DNA from: an uncultured Tenacibaculum sp.
GTDB lineage: Bacteria; Bacteroidota; Bacteroidia; Flavobacteriales; Flavobacteriaceae
Assembly: GCF_947504135.1 (NCBI RefSeq)
Contig: NZ_CANNGG010000003.1
Coordinates: 62,001 to 126,000, forward strand
Direction of reading: 5' to 3'
Length of the DNA stretch: 64,000 nt
Below are positions 48,917-58,221 of the stretch, piece after piece (positions within the stretch are counted from its first letter, which is position 1; each line of letters starts with the position of its first letter). The notes under the pieces are model-generated. The model had not been told where the DNA came from. It saw only the letters and a program-made list of their open reading frames with translations, and ran no database searches. A program made the position numbers and the translations under genes.

Positions 48917-49082
48917 AAAAAAAGCCCACATTAATAGGGTTTTAAAAACTCCAAAATAACAAGTTTAGGATTAACTGATTGATCAAGGATCCGAGGTAAA
49001 ATCGGCTTGCTTTACTAATCACGACTCATCCTTTATAATTGAATAACGTTGAGTTTAACAAACAATGTACTAATGTAGGCAG
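48917..49082 (-). ncRNA. ssrS: Probable 6S RNA (ssrS)
   Basis: The zapA-rny gap folds into one long hairpin on the minus strand. The closing stem GCCTACATTAGTA (49068-49080) pairs fully with TATTAATGTGGGC (48924-48936), 13 bp with two G-U pairs, and is followed by seven T. Inside, AAACTC/GAGTTT, AGGAT/ATCCT, GTAAA/TTTAC and CCGA/TCGG can pair. Length (about 165 nt), rod shape and the place next to zapA, as in other bacteria, suggest 6S RNA, the sponge of housekeeping RNA polymerase. Family assignment is inferred. Confidence 0.65.
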
Positions 49083-49110
49083 TATATTAAATAATATATT
49101 TTAAAGAACG

Positions 49111-49401
49111 TTATAATAAATGATCTTCTAGCAAGTTAGTCAATTCATTTATCTTTTGCAATACTTCGGCTTTTTCTTTAGTATTTTTTAACGATACTAT
49201 TTCTGCTTTTGATGCAAACTGTAAAGCACTCATTGCTAAAACATCTTGCTTATCTGCTACCGCATAATTTTGTTCAAACTTGGCTATTAATTCGTTAATA
49301 CTTTTTGCTGCTTTTCGTAATCCTTCTTCTTCATCTGTACTATTTACACTTAATGGATATGTTCTCCCAGCAATTACCACATTAACTTTTATTTTTGCCA
49401 T
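49111..49401 (-). CDS. zapA: Cell division protein ZapA
   Basis: ZapA binds and bundles FtsZ at mid-cell. The 96-residue protein has the family start KVNVVIAGRTYPLSV, the conserved Gly/Asp/Glu turn and a long C-terminal coiled coil (LQFASKAEIVSLKNTKEKAE onward). It follows the coiled-coil gene by 14 nt and precedes the 6S-like RNA. Confidence 0.93.
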   Translation of the reverse strand: MAKIKVNVVIAGRTYPLSVNSTDEEEGLRKAAKSINELIAKFEQNYAVADKQDVLAMSALQFASKAEIVSLKNTKEKAEVLQKINELTNLLEDHLL

Positions 49402-49415
49402 GCAAAAAACTTATA

Positions 49416-49706
49416 TTATGTATTCAAAAGGGTGATGCACTTATCAATCTCTCGAATTAAAGTATTTATTTTGAGTTTTGTTTCTCTTGTACTTTCGTTA
49501 CTGCCCTCAATAGTTTTTGCAACTTTCAGCAAATTAAATTGTTTTTGCTGTTCTTCTAATTGCCTCTCTTTTTCCTGTAATAAAACTTGTAACTCTCCGT
49601 TGTTTTGAAGTAAAACTCTATTTTCTTCTTTCAAAAACTCGTAGTTCGAAAGTAAGTCCTTCAATCTATCTTCCAGTAAATGAACTGCTTTTAAAGGGTT
49701 ACTCAT
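49416..49706 (-). CDS. Short coiled-coil protein encoded with ZapA
   Basis: This 96-residue protein is almost entirely coiled coil (about 8-72: RLKDLLSNYEFLKEENRVLL, LQEKERQLEEQQKQFNLL), followed by a short helix TKLKINTLIREIDKCITLL. No known domain is visible. It is first in an operon with zapA and carries the promoter. Partnering with ZapA, as ZapB does in Enterobacteria, is an inference from position and shape. Confidence 0.78.
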   Translation of the reverse strand: MSNPLKAVHLLEDRLKDLLSNYEFLKEENRVLLQNNGELQVLLQEKERQLEEQQKQFNLLKVAKTIEGSNESTRETKLKINTLIREIDKCITLLNT

Positions 49707-49733
49707 TTATTTTAGAGAATAAAACTATATTCA

Positions 49734-49741
49734 CAAAGTTA
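49734..49741 (-). promoter_or_regulatory. -7 promoter element of the coiled-coil/zapA operon
   Basis: Minus-strand TAACTTTG, 27 nt before the ATG at 49706. Confidence 0.55.
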
Positions 49742-49828
49742 TTAATATAACTTATAATTAGCAACTCTTTTAGTGTTTTTTACTAAATTACTGATTTTAA
49801 ATCTTTAACAGCTTTAATAGAATTTTAT

Positions 49829-49836
49829 TAGTTTTG
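49829..49836 (+). promoter_or_regulatory. -7 promoter element of the M23 peptidase gene
   Basis: TAGTTTTG, 18 nt before the TTG start; divergent from the zapA promoter. Confidence 0.5.
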
Positions 49837-49854
49837 CTTTAAAACTGTTGCATT

Positions 49855-51552
49855 TTGAAATTTTATTTTTCTTTTATTCTATTTTTCTTTTTTATTAGCG
49901 GACAAGCTCAAAATAAGTATCCGCGAAACTATTTTTCAAACCCTTTAAAAATTCCTATTGTATTGTCTGGTACTTTTGGAGAATTACGAAGTAACCACTT
50001 TCATTCTGGAATAGATATTAAAACACAAGGTAGAGAAGGAATTCCTATTTATGCCCCTGCAGATGGTTATGTTTCTCGAATTAAAGTACAACAGTATGGT
50101 TTTGGAAAAGCACTATACCTTACCCACCCTAATGGCTATACTACGGTATATGCTCACTTAAAGTATTTTGAACCTAAAATTCAAAAATATGTGAAAAACA
50201 TTCAGTATAAGAAAGAAAGTTATAGTACTGGAAACCTTTTTCTTAAATCAGATAAATTCCCTGTAAAAAAAGGGCAACTTATTGGTTATACTGGTGATAC
50301 TGGTAGTTCTGGAGGTCCGCACTTACATTATGAAATTCGAGATACTAAAACAGAACATATTATTAACCCAATGCATTTTGGTTTAACAGCTGAAGACGAT
50401 AAAACTCCTACCATTCAAAAATTAATGGCTTACCCATTAAGTGATGATGCTCGAATTAATAACTCTTCTTTAGAGTCCGTTATTTCTTTTAGAAATAATG
50501 GTAACGGTAATTATGTTGCTCAAAAGATAACAGCTAGTGGAACTATTGGTTTTGGAATTAGTGTTTTTGACCGACTTAATGGAGCTTTAAATAAAAACGG
50601 AATTTATAGTTTAGAAATGAACGTAAATGGTAAAAGGGTGTATTACCACGATGTAGAAACCTTTTCTTTTGCTGAAAGTAAGTACATTAATTTATTAATA
50701 GACTATAAACATTACAAAAAATATAAAAACAGGCTTCAAAAAACCCACAAGGTAGACGCTAATAGGCTTAGCTTATATGAAGATCTTATAAATAATGGTA
50801 AAATTCATATTGACGAAGAAGCTAATTATAACATTGAAATTATAGCTAAAGATTTTGAAAACAATACTTCTAAAATAAGAATTCCGGTACAGGGAGTAAA
50901 AAGCAATTTAGTTTTTAAAGAAAAAGACACTACTGATTACAAAATTACTGCTGCTGAGTTCAACAAATTTCATCAAAAAAATGTTACTGTAGCCTTTCCT
51001 AAAAACACTTTTTATACTGATTGTTTTATCGATTTCAAAGTAGAAAATGGTACTGCTAAAATTCATGAACCAACTATTCCGTTAGACAAACGATATACAC
51101 TTACTTTTGAAACTTCTTTTTTAACCGAAGACCAAAAACAACATGTATATATCGCTAATGTTACAAATCCTAAATATCCAAGATACACATCTACAAGAAA
51201 AAAAATTGACAAAGTATATACTACCACTAAACTCTTAGGTAGTTTTGCTTTACGTTTTGACACAAAAAAACCCATAGTTAAGCTTTATAACTTTAGCGAC
51301 AAACAATGGATTTCTAAAAACAAAACTCTTAAGGTTAAAATTAAAGATTACGAAACAGGCATAAAAAATTACCGTGCTACCATTAATGGTAAATGGATTT
51401 TAATGGAGTTGAATCATAAAAAAGGGATTTTAACCTATAATTTTAGCGATAAAAAATTAGAAGGAAGTAAACACCTCTTTAAAATTGTAGTTTCTGACAA
51501 TGTTGGAAATACTGAAACTGTATCTGCTACTTTCTTTAAAAAAGTAAACTAA
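49855..51552 (+). CDS. Exported M23 (LytM) metallopeptidase
   Basis: This 565-residue protein, starting at TTG, has a signal peptide (FYFSFILFFFFISGQAQ). The M23 domain (about 45-175) holds the zinc ligands His50, Asp54 and His158 with the catalytic His pair His101/His156 (NHFHSGIDI, VYAHLK, GGPHLHYEIRD). An insert separates the second and third motifs. The long C-terminal part is beta-rich and lacks a T9SS signal. It probably trims peptidoglycan cross-links, or regulates an amidase, in the periplasm. Divergent from the zapA operon. Confidence 0.9.
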   Translation: MKFYFSFILFFFFISGQAQNKYPRNYFSNPLKIPIVLSGTFGELRSNHFHSGIDIKTQGREGIPIYAPADGYVSRIKVQQYGFGKALYLTHPNGYTTVYAHLKYFEPKIQKYVKNIQYKKESYSTGNLFLKSDKFPVKKGQLIGYTGDTGSSGGPHLHYEIRDTKTEHIINPMHFGLTAEDDKTPTIQKLMAYPLSDDARINNSSLESVISFRNNGNGNYVAQKITASGTIGFGISVFDRLNGALNKNGIYSLEMNVNGKRVYYHDVETFSFAESKYINLLIDYKHYKKYKNRLQKTHKVDANRLSLYEDLINNGKIHIDEEANYNIEIIAKDFENNTSKIRIPVQGVKSNLVFKEKDTTDYKITAAEFNKFHQKNVTVAFPKNTFYTDCFIDFKVENGTAKIHEPTIPLDKRYTLTFETSFLTEDQKQHVYIANVTNPKYPRYTSTRKKIDKVYTTTKLLGSFALRFDTKKPIVKLYNFSDKQWISKNKTLKVKIKDYETGIKNYRATINGKWILMELNHKKGILTYNFSDKKLEGSKHLFKIVVSDNVGNTETVSATFFKKVN

Positions 51553-51571
51553 AACCTTTTTTTAAAAAAAT

Positions 51572-51602
51572 AAAAAAAGTGTAGCTTTCGCTACACTTTT
51601 TT
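51572..51602. terminator. Bidirectional terminator
   Basis: AAAAAAGTGTAGC - TTTC - GCTACACTTTTTT between the M23 gene and the convergent broken protease gene. Confidence 0.92.
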
Positions 51603-52514
51603 ACTTTTTCATGTTTCCTTCGTTAATCAGTTTTAAAAAACTAGAAGAAGGAATCTTTGCTTTTAAAACCATTTGAGTTTTATTTGCATCATCTGAATGC
51701 TGTAAAGTTTTTGTGTATGAAACCGTACCAATCACATTTCCGTATTGGTCAATAATAGCAGCACCACTAGATCCAGCAGCATAATCAGCTGAAATAGCCA
51801 TTGTATTTCTGTATCCTCCTATTTTAGGCTCACTAAATTTATCGGTAACCATACCAGAAGAAAATGCATAAAAATATTTCTTAGGATGACTTACTATATA
51901 TACTGGATCTCCAATTTCAGCATCTTTTGTCGCTACTGGTAGTGCAGAAAGTTTTACTTCTTTAGGCTCTATTTTAATAACCGCTAAATCGTTAACTTTA
52001 TCCGCTATCAACACTTCTTTTACAGAAAAAGTTGTTCCATCTTTTAACATCACAACCAAAGCTACTCTCGAAGTATTATTATGCTTAGTAACATACCCGT
52101 TTACTACATGGTAATTTGTTACTTTTATACCTTCTGAATTAATAATATATCCAGATGCTGGATAGGTATGAAAACGCTTACACTCTACTCCTTTTGCATT
52201 AACCTCTCCACATCTACCAGCAGAAGATACAATAACTCTAGCTTCTGATACACGATTATATATTTTTTTGGGGGCTAAGTTTCTCCTTTTTCATCCGTTT
52301 TAGGTCCAAAGTCACAGGTTCGTACCCCACAGGTTTAAATAACAAAGCAAGTGAATCTGCTGAAACCACATCGCCTGAATCTATTAATTTAGCAGAGCTT
52401 CCTGCCAATTTTACTTTGTACTGTCTAATATTATTTTTAAAATTTTGACTGTTAACTGTTACGGTAGAAAAAACTAATGATATTTTAAAAAAATATCTTT
52501 AAAAAGTGTCTCAT
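51601..52514 (-). pseudogene. Trypsin-like serine protease, two frameshifts
   Basis: Three minus-strand frames join into one exported protease of about 304 residues. The N-terminus is MRHFLKIFF, then a +1 T in a T7 run (52484-52490) shifts the frame to KISLVFSTVTVNSQ. The second piece ends at KKEKLSP; an extra C in a C5 run (near 52270) shifts it to KKIYNRVSEA. The triad is intact across the pieces: His in TNYHVV, Asp in NDLAVIK, Ser in AAGSSGAA. Both lesions are single-base insertions in homopolymers, so sequencing error is possible. Confidence 0.8.
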
Positions 52515-52752
52515 AATTATTGGGAAATAATGTATCTATAAAATGTTGTGTTTAAAAGGATGCAAGGTACATTATTAATGCCAAAACCAAGAGAATCTCT
52601 CTTAAATTAAACTAATTGATTCTTTATTGTTAAACTTTTTAAATTCAAAATATACTGATCTTATAGAAGTTTATAAACTTACCCTACTTTGTTTCTGTTA
52701 ATTAGTTATTTTCGTATAGTGAATACTGAATTTATTTTCTTTCTGAACAAAA

Positions 52753-52999
52753 ATGAATTTGATTTTATTAATTACAGCTGGGCTTTTTAGTTTGTTTATC
52801 CATCAGTATGTTACTTCTTATAAAAGTAACACAAGAGCTACCTATTGGAACTGCTTATGCAGTTTGGACAGGTATAGGAGCTGTAGGAACAGTTTTAATT
52901 GGGATTCTGATTTTTAAAGAACCTGCTACATTTTGGCGACTCTTTTTTATCACTACCTTAATTATTTCAATTGTAGGACTGAAAGTAGTTTCTCACTAA
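52753..52999 (+). pseudogene. Small multidrug resistance (SugE/Gdx-type) transporter, internal deletion
   Basis: The gene begins MNLILLITAGLF, the normal SMR start, but then jumps frame: the 52808 frame, read back, gives LVCLSISMLLLIKVTQELPI and continues GTAYAVWTGIGAVGTVLIGI to a proper end. Comparison with the usual SMR layout implies loss of about 75 nt (end of helix 1 and most of helix 2), leaving a frameshift. This cannot be a homopolymer error. The lost part includes the essential membrane Glu of helix 1, so the product is non-functional. The 238-nt gap upstream shows nothing else. Confidence 0.8.
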
Positions 53000-53008
53000 C
53001 TATAAAAC

Positions 53009-53371
53009 ATGAAAACAACACCAAAACATGATGAAAGAATTGCAAAAATGACTTTTGCTTCTGTTTATCCACACTATGTTACAAAAGTTGAGAAAAAAGA
53101 TAGAACTTTAGAAGAGTTACATCAAGTAATTGAATGGTTAACTGGTTTTAATATTGAAAAAGTAAACGAGCTGATTGATAGAAAAGTTACTTTTAAAACT
53201 TTCTTTGAAAAAGCGACTCTCAACCCTAATTCTAATTTAATCACTGGTGTTATTTGTGGTTACAGAATTGAAGAAATTGAAACTCCGCTAACCAAACAAA
53301 TTCGTTATTTAGATAAACTAGTAGATGAATTAGCTAAAGGACGTAAAATGGAAAAAATTTTACGCGCATAA
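53009..53371 (+). CDS. DUF2200 family protein
   Basis: This 120-residue cytosolic protein matches the DUF2200 pattern: RIAKMTFASVYPHYVTKVEK, TLEELHQVIEWLTGF, VTFKTFFEKA, and ITGVICGYRIEEIETPLTKQ. It has no known function. It starts 9 nt after the broken SMR gene and may share its transcript. A strong terminator follows. Confidence 0.85.
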   Translation: MKTTPKHDERIAKMTFASVYPHYVTKVEKKDRTLEELHQVIEWLTGFNIEKVNELIDRKVTFKTFFEKATLNPNSNLITGVICGYRIEEIETPLTKQIRYLDKLVDELAKGRKMEKILRA

Positions 53372-53393
53372 TACAATTACTTTTTCTTTTTTT

Positions 53394-53427
53394 AAAAAAC
53401 TCCAAGCTTTCACTTGGAGTTTTTTTA
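53394..53427. terminator. Bidirectional terminator
   Basis: AAAAAACTCCAAG - CTTTCA - CTTGGAGTTTTTTT between the DUF2200 gene and lgt. Confidence 0.9.
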
Positions 53428-53432
53428 TTGTT

Positions 53433-54293
53433 TTAAGCTGTTGCTTTAGTTTTTCTAAACATTAACCAAAAACCGATTAACACTAGTGGAATACTTAATA
53501 CCTGACCTGTGTTTAATGAGTTGAAAACCCAATCTTCACGTCCTTCTACTTGTGCTTCTTTTAAGAACTCTATTACAAAGCGTAACGTCCATAACACAAC
53601 CATAAACAGCCCGAATAAAAAGCCTGTTTGATTTTTCTTATCTGTTTTCCAATAGAAATACCATAAAGCAAAGAATAGTACTAAATAACTAAATGCTTCG
53701 TATAATTGGGTTGGGTGACGTGGTACCGTCTCTCCTGCTCTTTTAAAGATGACTCCAAAGCTGCTTCCTGTTGGTTTTCCGTAAATTTCAGAATTAAAGA
53801 AGTTTCCGAAACGGATGAAAAATCCTGCTAAGGCTACCATAATTCCTAATCTATCTAAAATAAACAACCATGGTTTTTGTAAGTGTTTCTTAGCGTAAAA
53901 GTACATGGCTATTGGAATTGCTATTGCTGCTCCGTGACTTGCAAATCCTGTAAACCCTGTAAATTTCCATCCATCTAACAATCCGAATAAAGCCGAAGCT
54001 CCTTCTTGTTTTTTAATTGGTAATATGATTTCTAGTAAGTGGTTTTGGTAATAATCCCAGCTATAAAAAAACACATCACCTAAACGCATTCCTATTAACA
54101 TAGAAACGAATACGTACATAAATAACGGATCTAATTTTTCTATAGGAATATTATCGTTAATGTAAATCTTTTTCATTAATCGAAGTCCTAAAATAAACGC
54201 CGCTACAAACATTAAACTGTACCAACGAATACCAAAACCTCCTAAGTTTATTATTTCTGGGTTCCAATCCCACACTATGGATAAAAAATTCAT
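53433..54293 (-). CDS. lgt: Prolipoprotein diacylglyceryl transferase
   Basis: Lgt attaches diacylglycerol to the lipobox cysteine of prolipoproteins such as BamD. The 286-residue membrane protein has the signature GFFIRFGNFFNSEIYGKPT with the conserved Arg and Asn, GIRWYSLMF near the N-terminus, and HPTQLYEA, with about seven helices. It follows yidD by 83 nt on the same strand. Confidence 0.96.
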   Translation of the reverse strand: MNFLSIVWDWNPEIINLGGFGIRWYSLMFVAAFILGLRLMKKIYINDNIPIEKLDPLFMYVFVSMLIGMRLGDVFFYSWDYYQNHLLEIILPIKKQEGASALFGLLDGWKFTGFTGFASHGAAIAIPIAMYFYAKKHLQKPWLFILDRLGIMVALAGFFIRFGNFFNSEIYGKPTGSSFGVIFKRAGETVPRHPTQLYEAFSYLVLFFALWYFYWKTDKKNQTGFLFGLFMVVLWTLRFVIEFLKEAQVEGREDWVFNSLNTGQVLSIPLVLIGFWLMFRKTKATA

Positions 54294-54377
54294 CTACTTT
54301 AATTTAGTTTTTGTGTCAATCCAAAACACTATTGAGTTTCTTTGTTTCTGAGGTTGCTCAACAGTATAAAATGACTA

Positions 54378-54614
54378 TTATTTTTCTTTTTTCTCTGGAA
54401 CAGGATCGTAACCGCTTCCTCCCCAAGGGTGACAACTGAAAATTCTTTTCAATGCCAACCAACCACCGTAAAACAATCCGTGTTTTTGTAACGCTTCAAT
54501 TGTGTAGCTTGAACACGTTGGTGAATATCTACATGTTGCTGGTGTAAACGGAGATATGGCTGTTTGATAAAATCGAACTAGTAATATAAACGGATATGTT
54601 AGTATTTTTTTCAA
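54378..54614 (-). CDS. yidD: Membrane protein insertion efficiency factor YidD
   Basis: Small helper of YidC-dependent insertion. The 78-residue protein has the hallmark pattern [47 protein letters not shown] and GGSGYDPVP. It begins right after the cysS stop, so the two are co-transcribed. Confidence 0.96.
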   Translation of the reverse strand: MKKILTYPFILLVRFYQTAISPFTPATCRYSPTCSSYTIEALQKHGLFYGGWLALKRIFSCHPWGGSGYDPVPEKKEK

Positions 54615-56096
54615 TTAATTAACTGTAAACGTTGTTCCTTCTCTACCGTCTTTTAATTGAATACCTAATTCCAGTAATCTATCACGAATTTCATCCGACA
54701 ATGCCCAATCTTTATTTTCACGTGCTTCTTTACGCATGCTAATTAACATTTCAACTACGCCACTTAGTTTGTCTGAATTATTTCCTTCTGAAGTTTCATT
54801 CATTAATCCTAATACATCAAAAACAAACGCATTGATTGTATTTTTAAACACGTCTAAGTCATCGGTAGTTAAACTTGCCTTTCCTTCTTTTATTTGATTG
54901 ATAACTTTTACTGCTTCAAATAAATGTGCTATTAAAATAGGTGTATTAAAATCATCATTCATAGCATCGTAGCAATCTTGTCTCCATTTTTCAACATCAA
55001 ATGAAGAAGAACTACCTGCTTCAATTTTATCTAAGAAATCTACAGCTTCCATTAACTTTGCATGTCCTTTTTCAGCTGCTTCTAACGCTTCTCCTGAAAA
55101 ATCTAAAATGCTTCTATAGTTCGCTTGCATATTGAAAAAACGAACCACACTTGCAGAAAACGGTTTTCCTAAGATGTTATTTTCTCCCGTTAAAATTTCA
55201 TTTGGTAAAATAAAGTTCCCTGTTGACTTTGCCATTTTTTGACTGTTCAACAATAGCATGTTGGTGTGCATCCAGTAATTTACTGGTTTTACACCACTAC
55301 AGGTTTGCGATTGTGCAATTTCACACTCATGATGCGGGAATTTTAAATCCATTCCTCCACCATGAATATCAAATTGTTCACCTAAGTACTTTGTACTCAT
55401 TACTGAGCATTCTAAATGCCAACCTGGAAAACCATCACTCCAAGGTGAAGGCCAACGCATGATATGACGATCGTCTGCTTTTTTCCAAAGCGCAAAGTCT
55501 TGCGGATTTCTTTTATCTGACTGTCCGTCTAACGCTCTTGTATTGTGAATAGCGTCTTCAAATTTTCTACCAGAAAGGATTCCGTAGTTGCCTGTTTCGT
55601 TATATTTTAACACATCAAAATACACCGAACCGTTTACTTCATAAGCAAAACCTTTTTCCATGATTTCTTTAATCATTTCAATCTGCTCTACAATATGACC
55701 TGTAGCGGTAGGCTCTATACTTGGTGGTAAAAAGTTGTAGTTGTTTAATACATTATGGAAATCAACTGTATAACGTTGCACTACCTCCATCGGTTCAATC
55801 TCCTCTAATCGTGCTTTCTTTGCAATTCTGTCTTCACCTTCATCTGCATCGTTTTCTAAGTGACCAGCATCGGTAATATTACGCACATAACGCACTTTAT
55901 ACCCAAGGTGTAATAAATAACGATACACCACATCAAAAAACATAAAAGTTCGTACGTTTCCTAAATGGGCGTTGCTATATACTGTAGGACCACATACATA
56001 CATTCCTACGCGTCCTTCGGTTACTGGTTTAAAAAGCTCTTTTGATTTGGTTAAAGAGTTATATATTTTAAGTTGATTTTCTTTGTATAATTCCAT
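54615..56096 (-). CDS. cysS: Cysteinyl-tRNA synthetase
   Basis: CysRS charges tRNA(Cys). The start [16 protein letters not shown] gives 493 residues; seven codons further upstream the frame begins in non-coding sequence. Class I motifs: HLGN (44-47, HIGH equivalent) in [21 protein letters not shown] (KMSKS equivalent), and zinc ligands including Cys35 in YVCGPTVY and Cys/His in WHLECSVMS and HHECEIAQ. yidD and lgt follow on the same strand. Confidence 0.97.
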   Translation of the reverse strand: MELYKENQLKIYNSLTKSKELFKPVTEGRVGMYVCGPTVYSNAHLGNVRTFMFFDVVYRYLLHLGYKVRYVRNITDAGHLENDADEGEDRIAKKARLEEIEPMEVVQRYTVDFHNVLNNYNFLPPSIEPTATGHIVEQIEMIKEIMEKGFAYEVNGSVYFDVLKYNETGNYGILSGRKFEDAIHNTRALDGQSDKRNPQDFALWKKADDRHIMRWPSPWSDGFPGWHLECSVMSTKYLGEQFDIHGGGMDLKFPHHECEIAQSQTCSGVKPVNYWMHTNMLLLNSQKMAKSTGNFILPNEILTGENNILGKPFSASVVRFFNMQANYRSILDFSGEALEAAEKGHAKLMEAVDFLDKIEAGSSSSFDVEKWRQDCYDAMNDDFNTPILIAHLFEAVKVINQIKEGKASLTTDDLDVFKNTINAFVFDVLGLMNETSEGNNSDKLSGVVEMLISMRKEARENKDWALSDEIRDRLLELGIQLKDGREGTTFTVN

Positions 56097-56204
56097 AGTA
56101 AAAATGACTATTTGCAAACGCTAAGATAGGCACTTTATAAAGAATATAGAAAAAGAATTTGGTAGCAATTTTGTAGAAATAAAAAGTAATTCTGTTTGTA
56201 TTTC

Positions 56205-57674
56205 TTATTGATTTTTAACTTTTAATTGGCTGTATTTACCTATTACCTCAATCTTTTTATCATTAGATAAAATTGTAAAATTTCCATTGATGTTTTTTTC
56301 TGGTTTATTAAAATATAACCTCATAGAAGGTTCTGATTGAAAATTTGGAGACTTATCATCTATTGTATAGACTAAATTTTTCTTGACACTTGAGAGATCT
56401 AATACTGCTTTTGTTGAGTTTAAAACTACTTTAAAAGTATTAAAATTAGGATGAATTTTCATAATTACAAGTTCACTAAACTCACTATTTACATTTACAT
56501 CTTTATAAACGTTGTTTAGTATGGCTTCAGATGAATTAGAGTTTACGGTTGTATTGGTAACCGATGCTAATTGAGCATCGGTTACATTATTTAAGAACAA
56601 CGTACAAGCGTTTAATGAATTTATGTTTACTGGTGAAAATGAAATATTTAATTTTCCACCGTCAAGTGCGTCAGCTTTAAAAGTTCCATAACTAACCTTT
56701 CCTGAAGCTTTGGTTTTTGGTAGTTTTACTTTACAGTGACGTGTATTCAAGTCAAATGTTGCTGATTTTGGGACTTTTATTGTAATCTTCTTTGTGATTT
56801 TTACTTTTTTTCCATTAATCATAAGGTTATTACTGTCAGAAGAGAAAGAATAATTCATACGAGTCTTTTTCATTTCCTCTCTCGCTTTTGCTAATTGTTT
56901 TTGAATTTTTTCTCTGTCCATTTTTTTAAGCTCACTTTTAACTCTTTTTAGTTCGTCTCTTAATTTTTTTTCATTGAGAACTTGATGGTTTTTTGAGAAA
57001 AACATCTTTATTTTAGAATTTTTATTATTCTTAAGATATTCTTTATATACTTCCGTTTTCTTAAATTCCTCCCATTCTTCTTTTGAGTTTATATTTACAT
57101 TATGTTTGCCATCTTTCCACTTAAACCTCACAAACTCTTCATTTTCAAACATTTCCTCTACATCAAAATCCACATCTTGAAATAACTTTTCAAAATTAAT
57201 TTCTGGAATTTCAATTTCAGACATTTCTGGAATCTCAGGCATTTCTGGGATACTTATCTCTGGTATTTCTGGTATTACTACAACTTCACTTTCTGTATCA
57301 TACTCAAATATTCTTGGGTAATTATTGTCTGATGAATTGAAGAATACAATATTGTCTCTTCCTATTCTAAAACTATTTCTATTGGCATTAATTTGCACCT
57401 TACTTTTATTCCCTAGGGCTTCAAATTTCCAGTTGTCTAAATATTTTTGAGCTTCTTTTTTATCTAGCCCTTCAACTTCTACAACTGCTTCTACTGAAAC
57501 TTCATTTTCATTCCATGTAGTTACATCTACATCTGCATTAGATGCATTGATATTAACTACTACGTCTTTACTTGTTTTAAAATTTTCACTAAACTTTTTA
57601 TCGTATTTCTGTGCAGATACAACGCTAGTTACTAACAGTAAAAAAACACTGATTTTAAATTGTTTGAATATCAT
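56205..57674 (-). CDS. Exported DUF4097-like adhesin/shield protein
   Basis: This 489-residue protein has a signal peptide (VFLLLVTSVVSAQ). N-terminal NINASNADVDVTTWNENEVS and C-terminal beta-helix-like repeats (KVKLPKTKASGKVSYGTFKA, INSLNACTLFLNNV) resemble DUF4097-type putative adhesins. Between them are a Pro-Glu repeat (about 135-159, PEIPEISIPEMPEIPE) and a charged coiled coil (about 230-275). It overlaps the anti-sigma gene by 20 nt and is the last member of an ECF operon. Its role is unknown. Confidence 0.78.
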   Translation of the reverse strand: MIFKQFKISVFLLLVTSVVSAQKYDKKFSENFKTSKDVVVNINASNADVDVTTWNENEVSVEAVVEVEGLDKKEAQKYLDNWKFEALGNKSKVQINANRNSFRIGRDNIVFFNSSDNNYPRIFEYDTESEVVVIPEIPEISIPEMPEIPEMSEIEIPEINFEKLFQDVDFDVEEMFENEEFVRFKWKDGKHNVNINSKEEWEEFKKTEVYKEYLKNNKNSKIKMFFSKNHQVLNEKKLRDELKRVKSELKKMDREKIQKQLAKAREEMKKTRMNYSFSSDSNNLMINGKKVKITKKITIKVPKSATFDLNTRHCKVKLPKTKASGKVSYGTFKADALDGGKLNISFSPVNINSLNACTLFLNNVTDAQLASVTNTTVNSNSSEAILNNVYKDVNVNSEFSELVIMKIHPNFNTFKVVLNSTKAVLDLSSVKKNLVYTIDDKSPNFQSEPSMRLYFNKPEKNINGNFTILSNDKKIEVIGKYSQLKVKNQ

Positions 57675-58221
57675 TTTGAGTTGGATTTTTAAATTCTTGT
57701 AATTGTTTTTGCATACGTTTTAACAGCTGTAAACGTAATTGCAGGTTTCCAATCAATGCATTGATAGTATCGTCATTAATTCCTTTTGTATTGAGCTCTT
57801 CGGTTAACGATTTATATTCTTTGGTTAATTCTCCTATTTTAATTAAATAACCATCAAAAAGTTCTTTATTATCTTCAGTTAATTCTAACTGACTTAGTTC
57901 GTAATTAATGGTATTTACATAGTAATCTTCCACCGTTTTTAACTCAGGAGATATGGTTCCTAAACTAATTTGATTTTGAGTTTCTTTTGGAAGCTCAGTT
58001 ATTATTGGATTTACAGTATTAGTTGGGTAAAACTGAATTCCCAAACTCACCAACAACACAATGGATGCTGCTATATACAACCACTGATATGATTTTTTTG
58101 TTGATGGTGTTGAATGCAATTCATCCATCAACTTTTGTTGAAAACGCTGTCTGTGATTTGTTGATAACCTCTCGGTGTTTTCAACATTGTTTTTTAGTAT
58201 TTCTCTAATATCTTTAGACAT
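57655..58221 (-). CDS. Membrane anti-sigma factor-like protein
   Basis: This 188-residue protein has a cytosolic N-terminus (about 1-42), one membrane helix (WLYIAASIVLLVSLGIQF) and an external C-terminal part ending in a coiled coil (about 155-180). The layout and the 8-nt overlap with the upstream ECF sigma gene make it the probable anti-sigma factor. No zinc-binding HxxxCxxC motif is present. Confidence 0.8.
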   Translation of the reverse strand: MSKDIREILKNNVENTERLSTNHRQRFQQKLMDELHSTPSTKKSYQWLYIAASIVLLVSLGIQFYPTNTVNPIITELPKETQNQISLGTISPELKTVEDYYVNTINYELSQLELTEDNKELFDGYLIKIGELTKEYKSLTEELNTKGINDDTINALIGNLQLRLQLLKRMQKQLQEFKNPTQNDIQTI

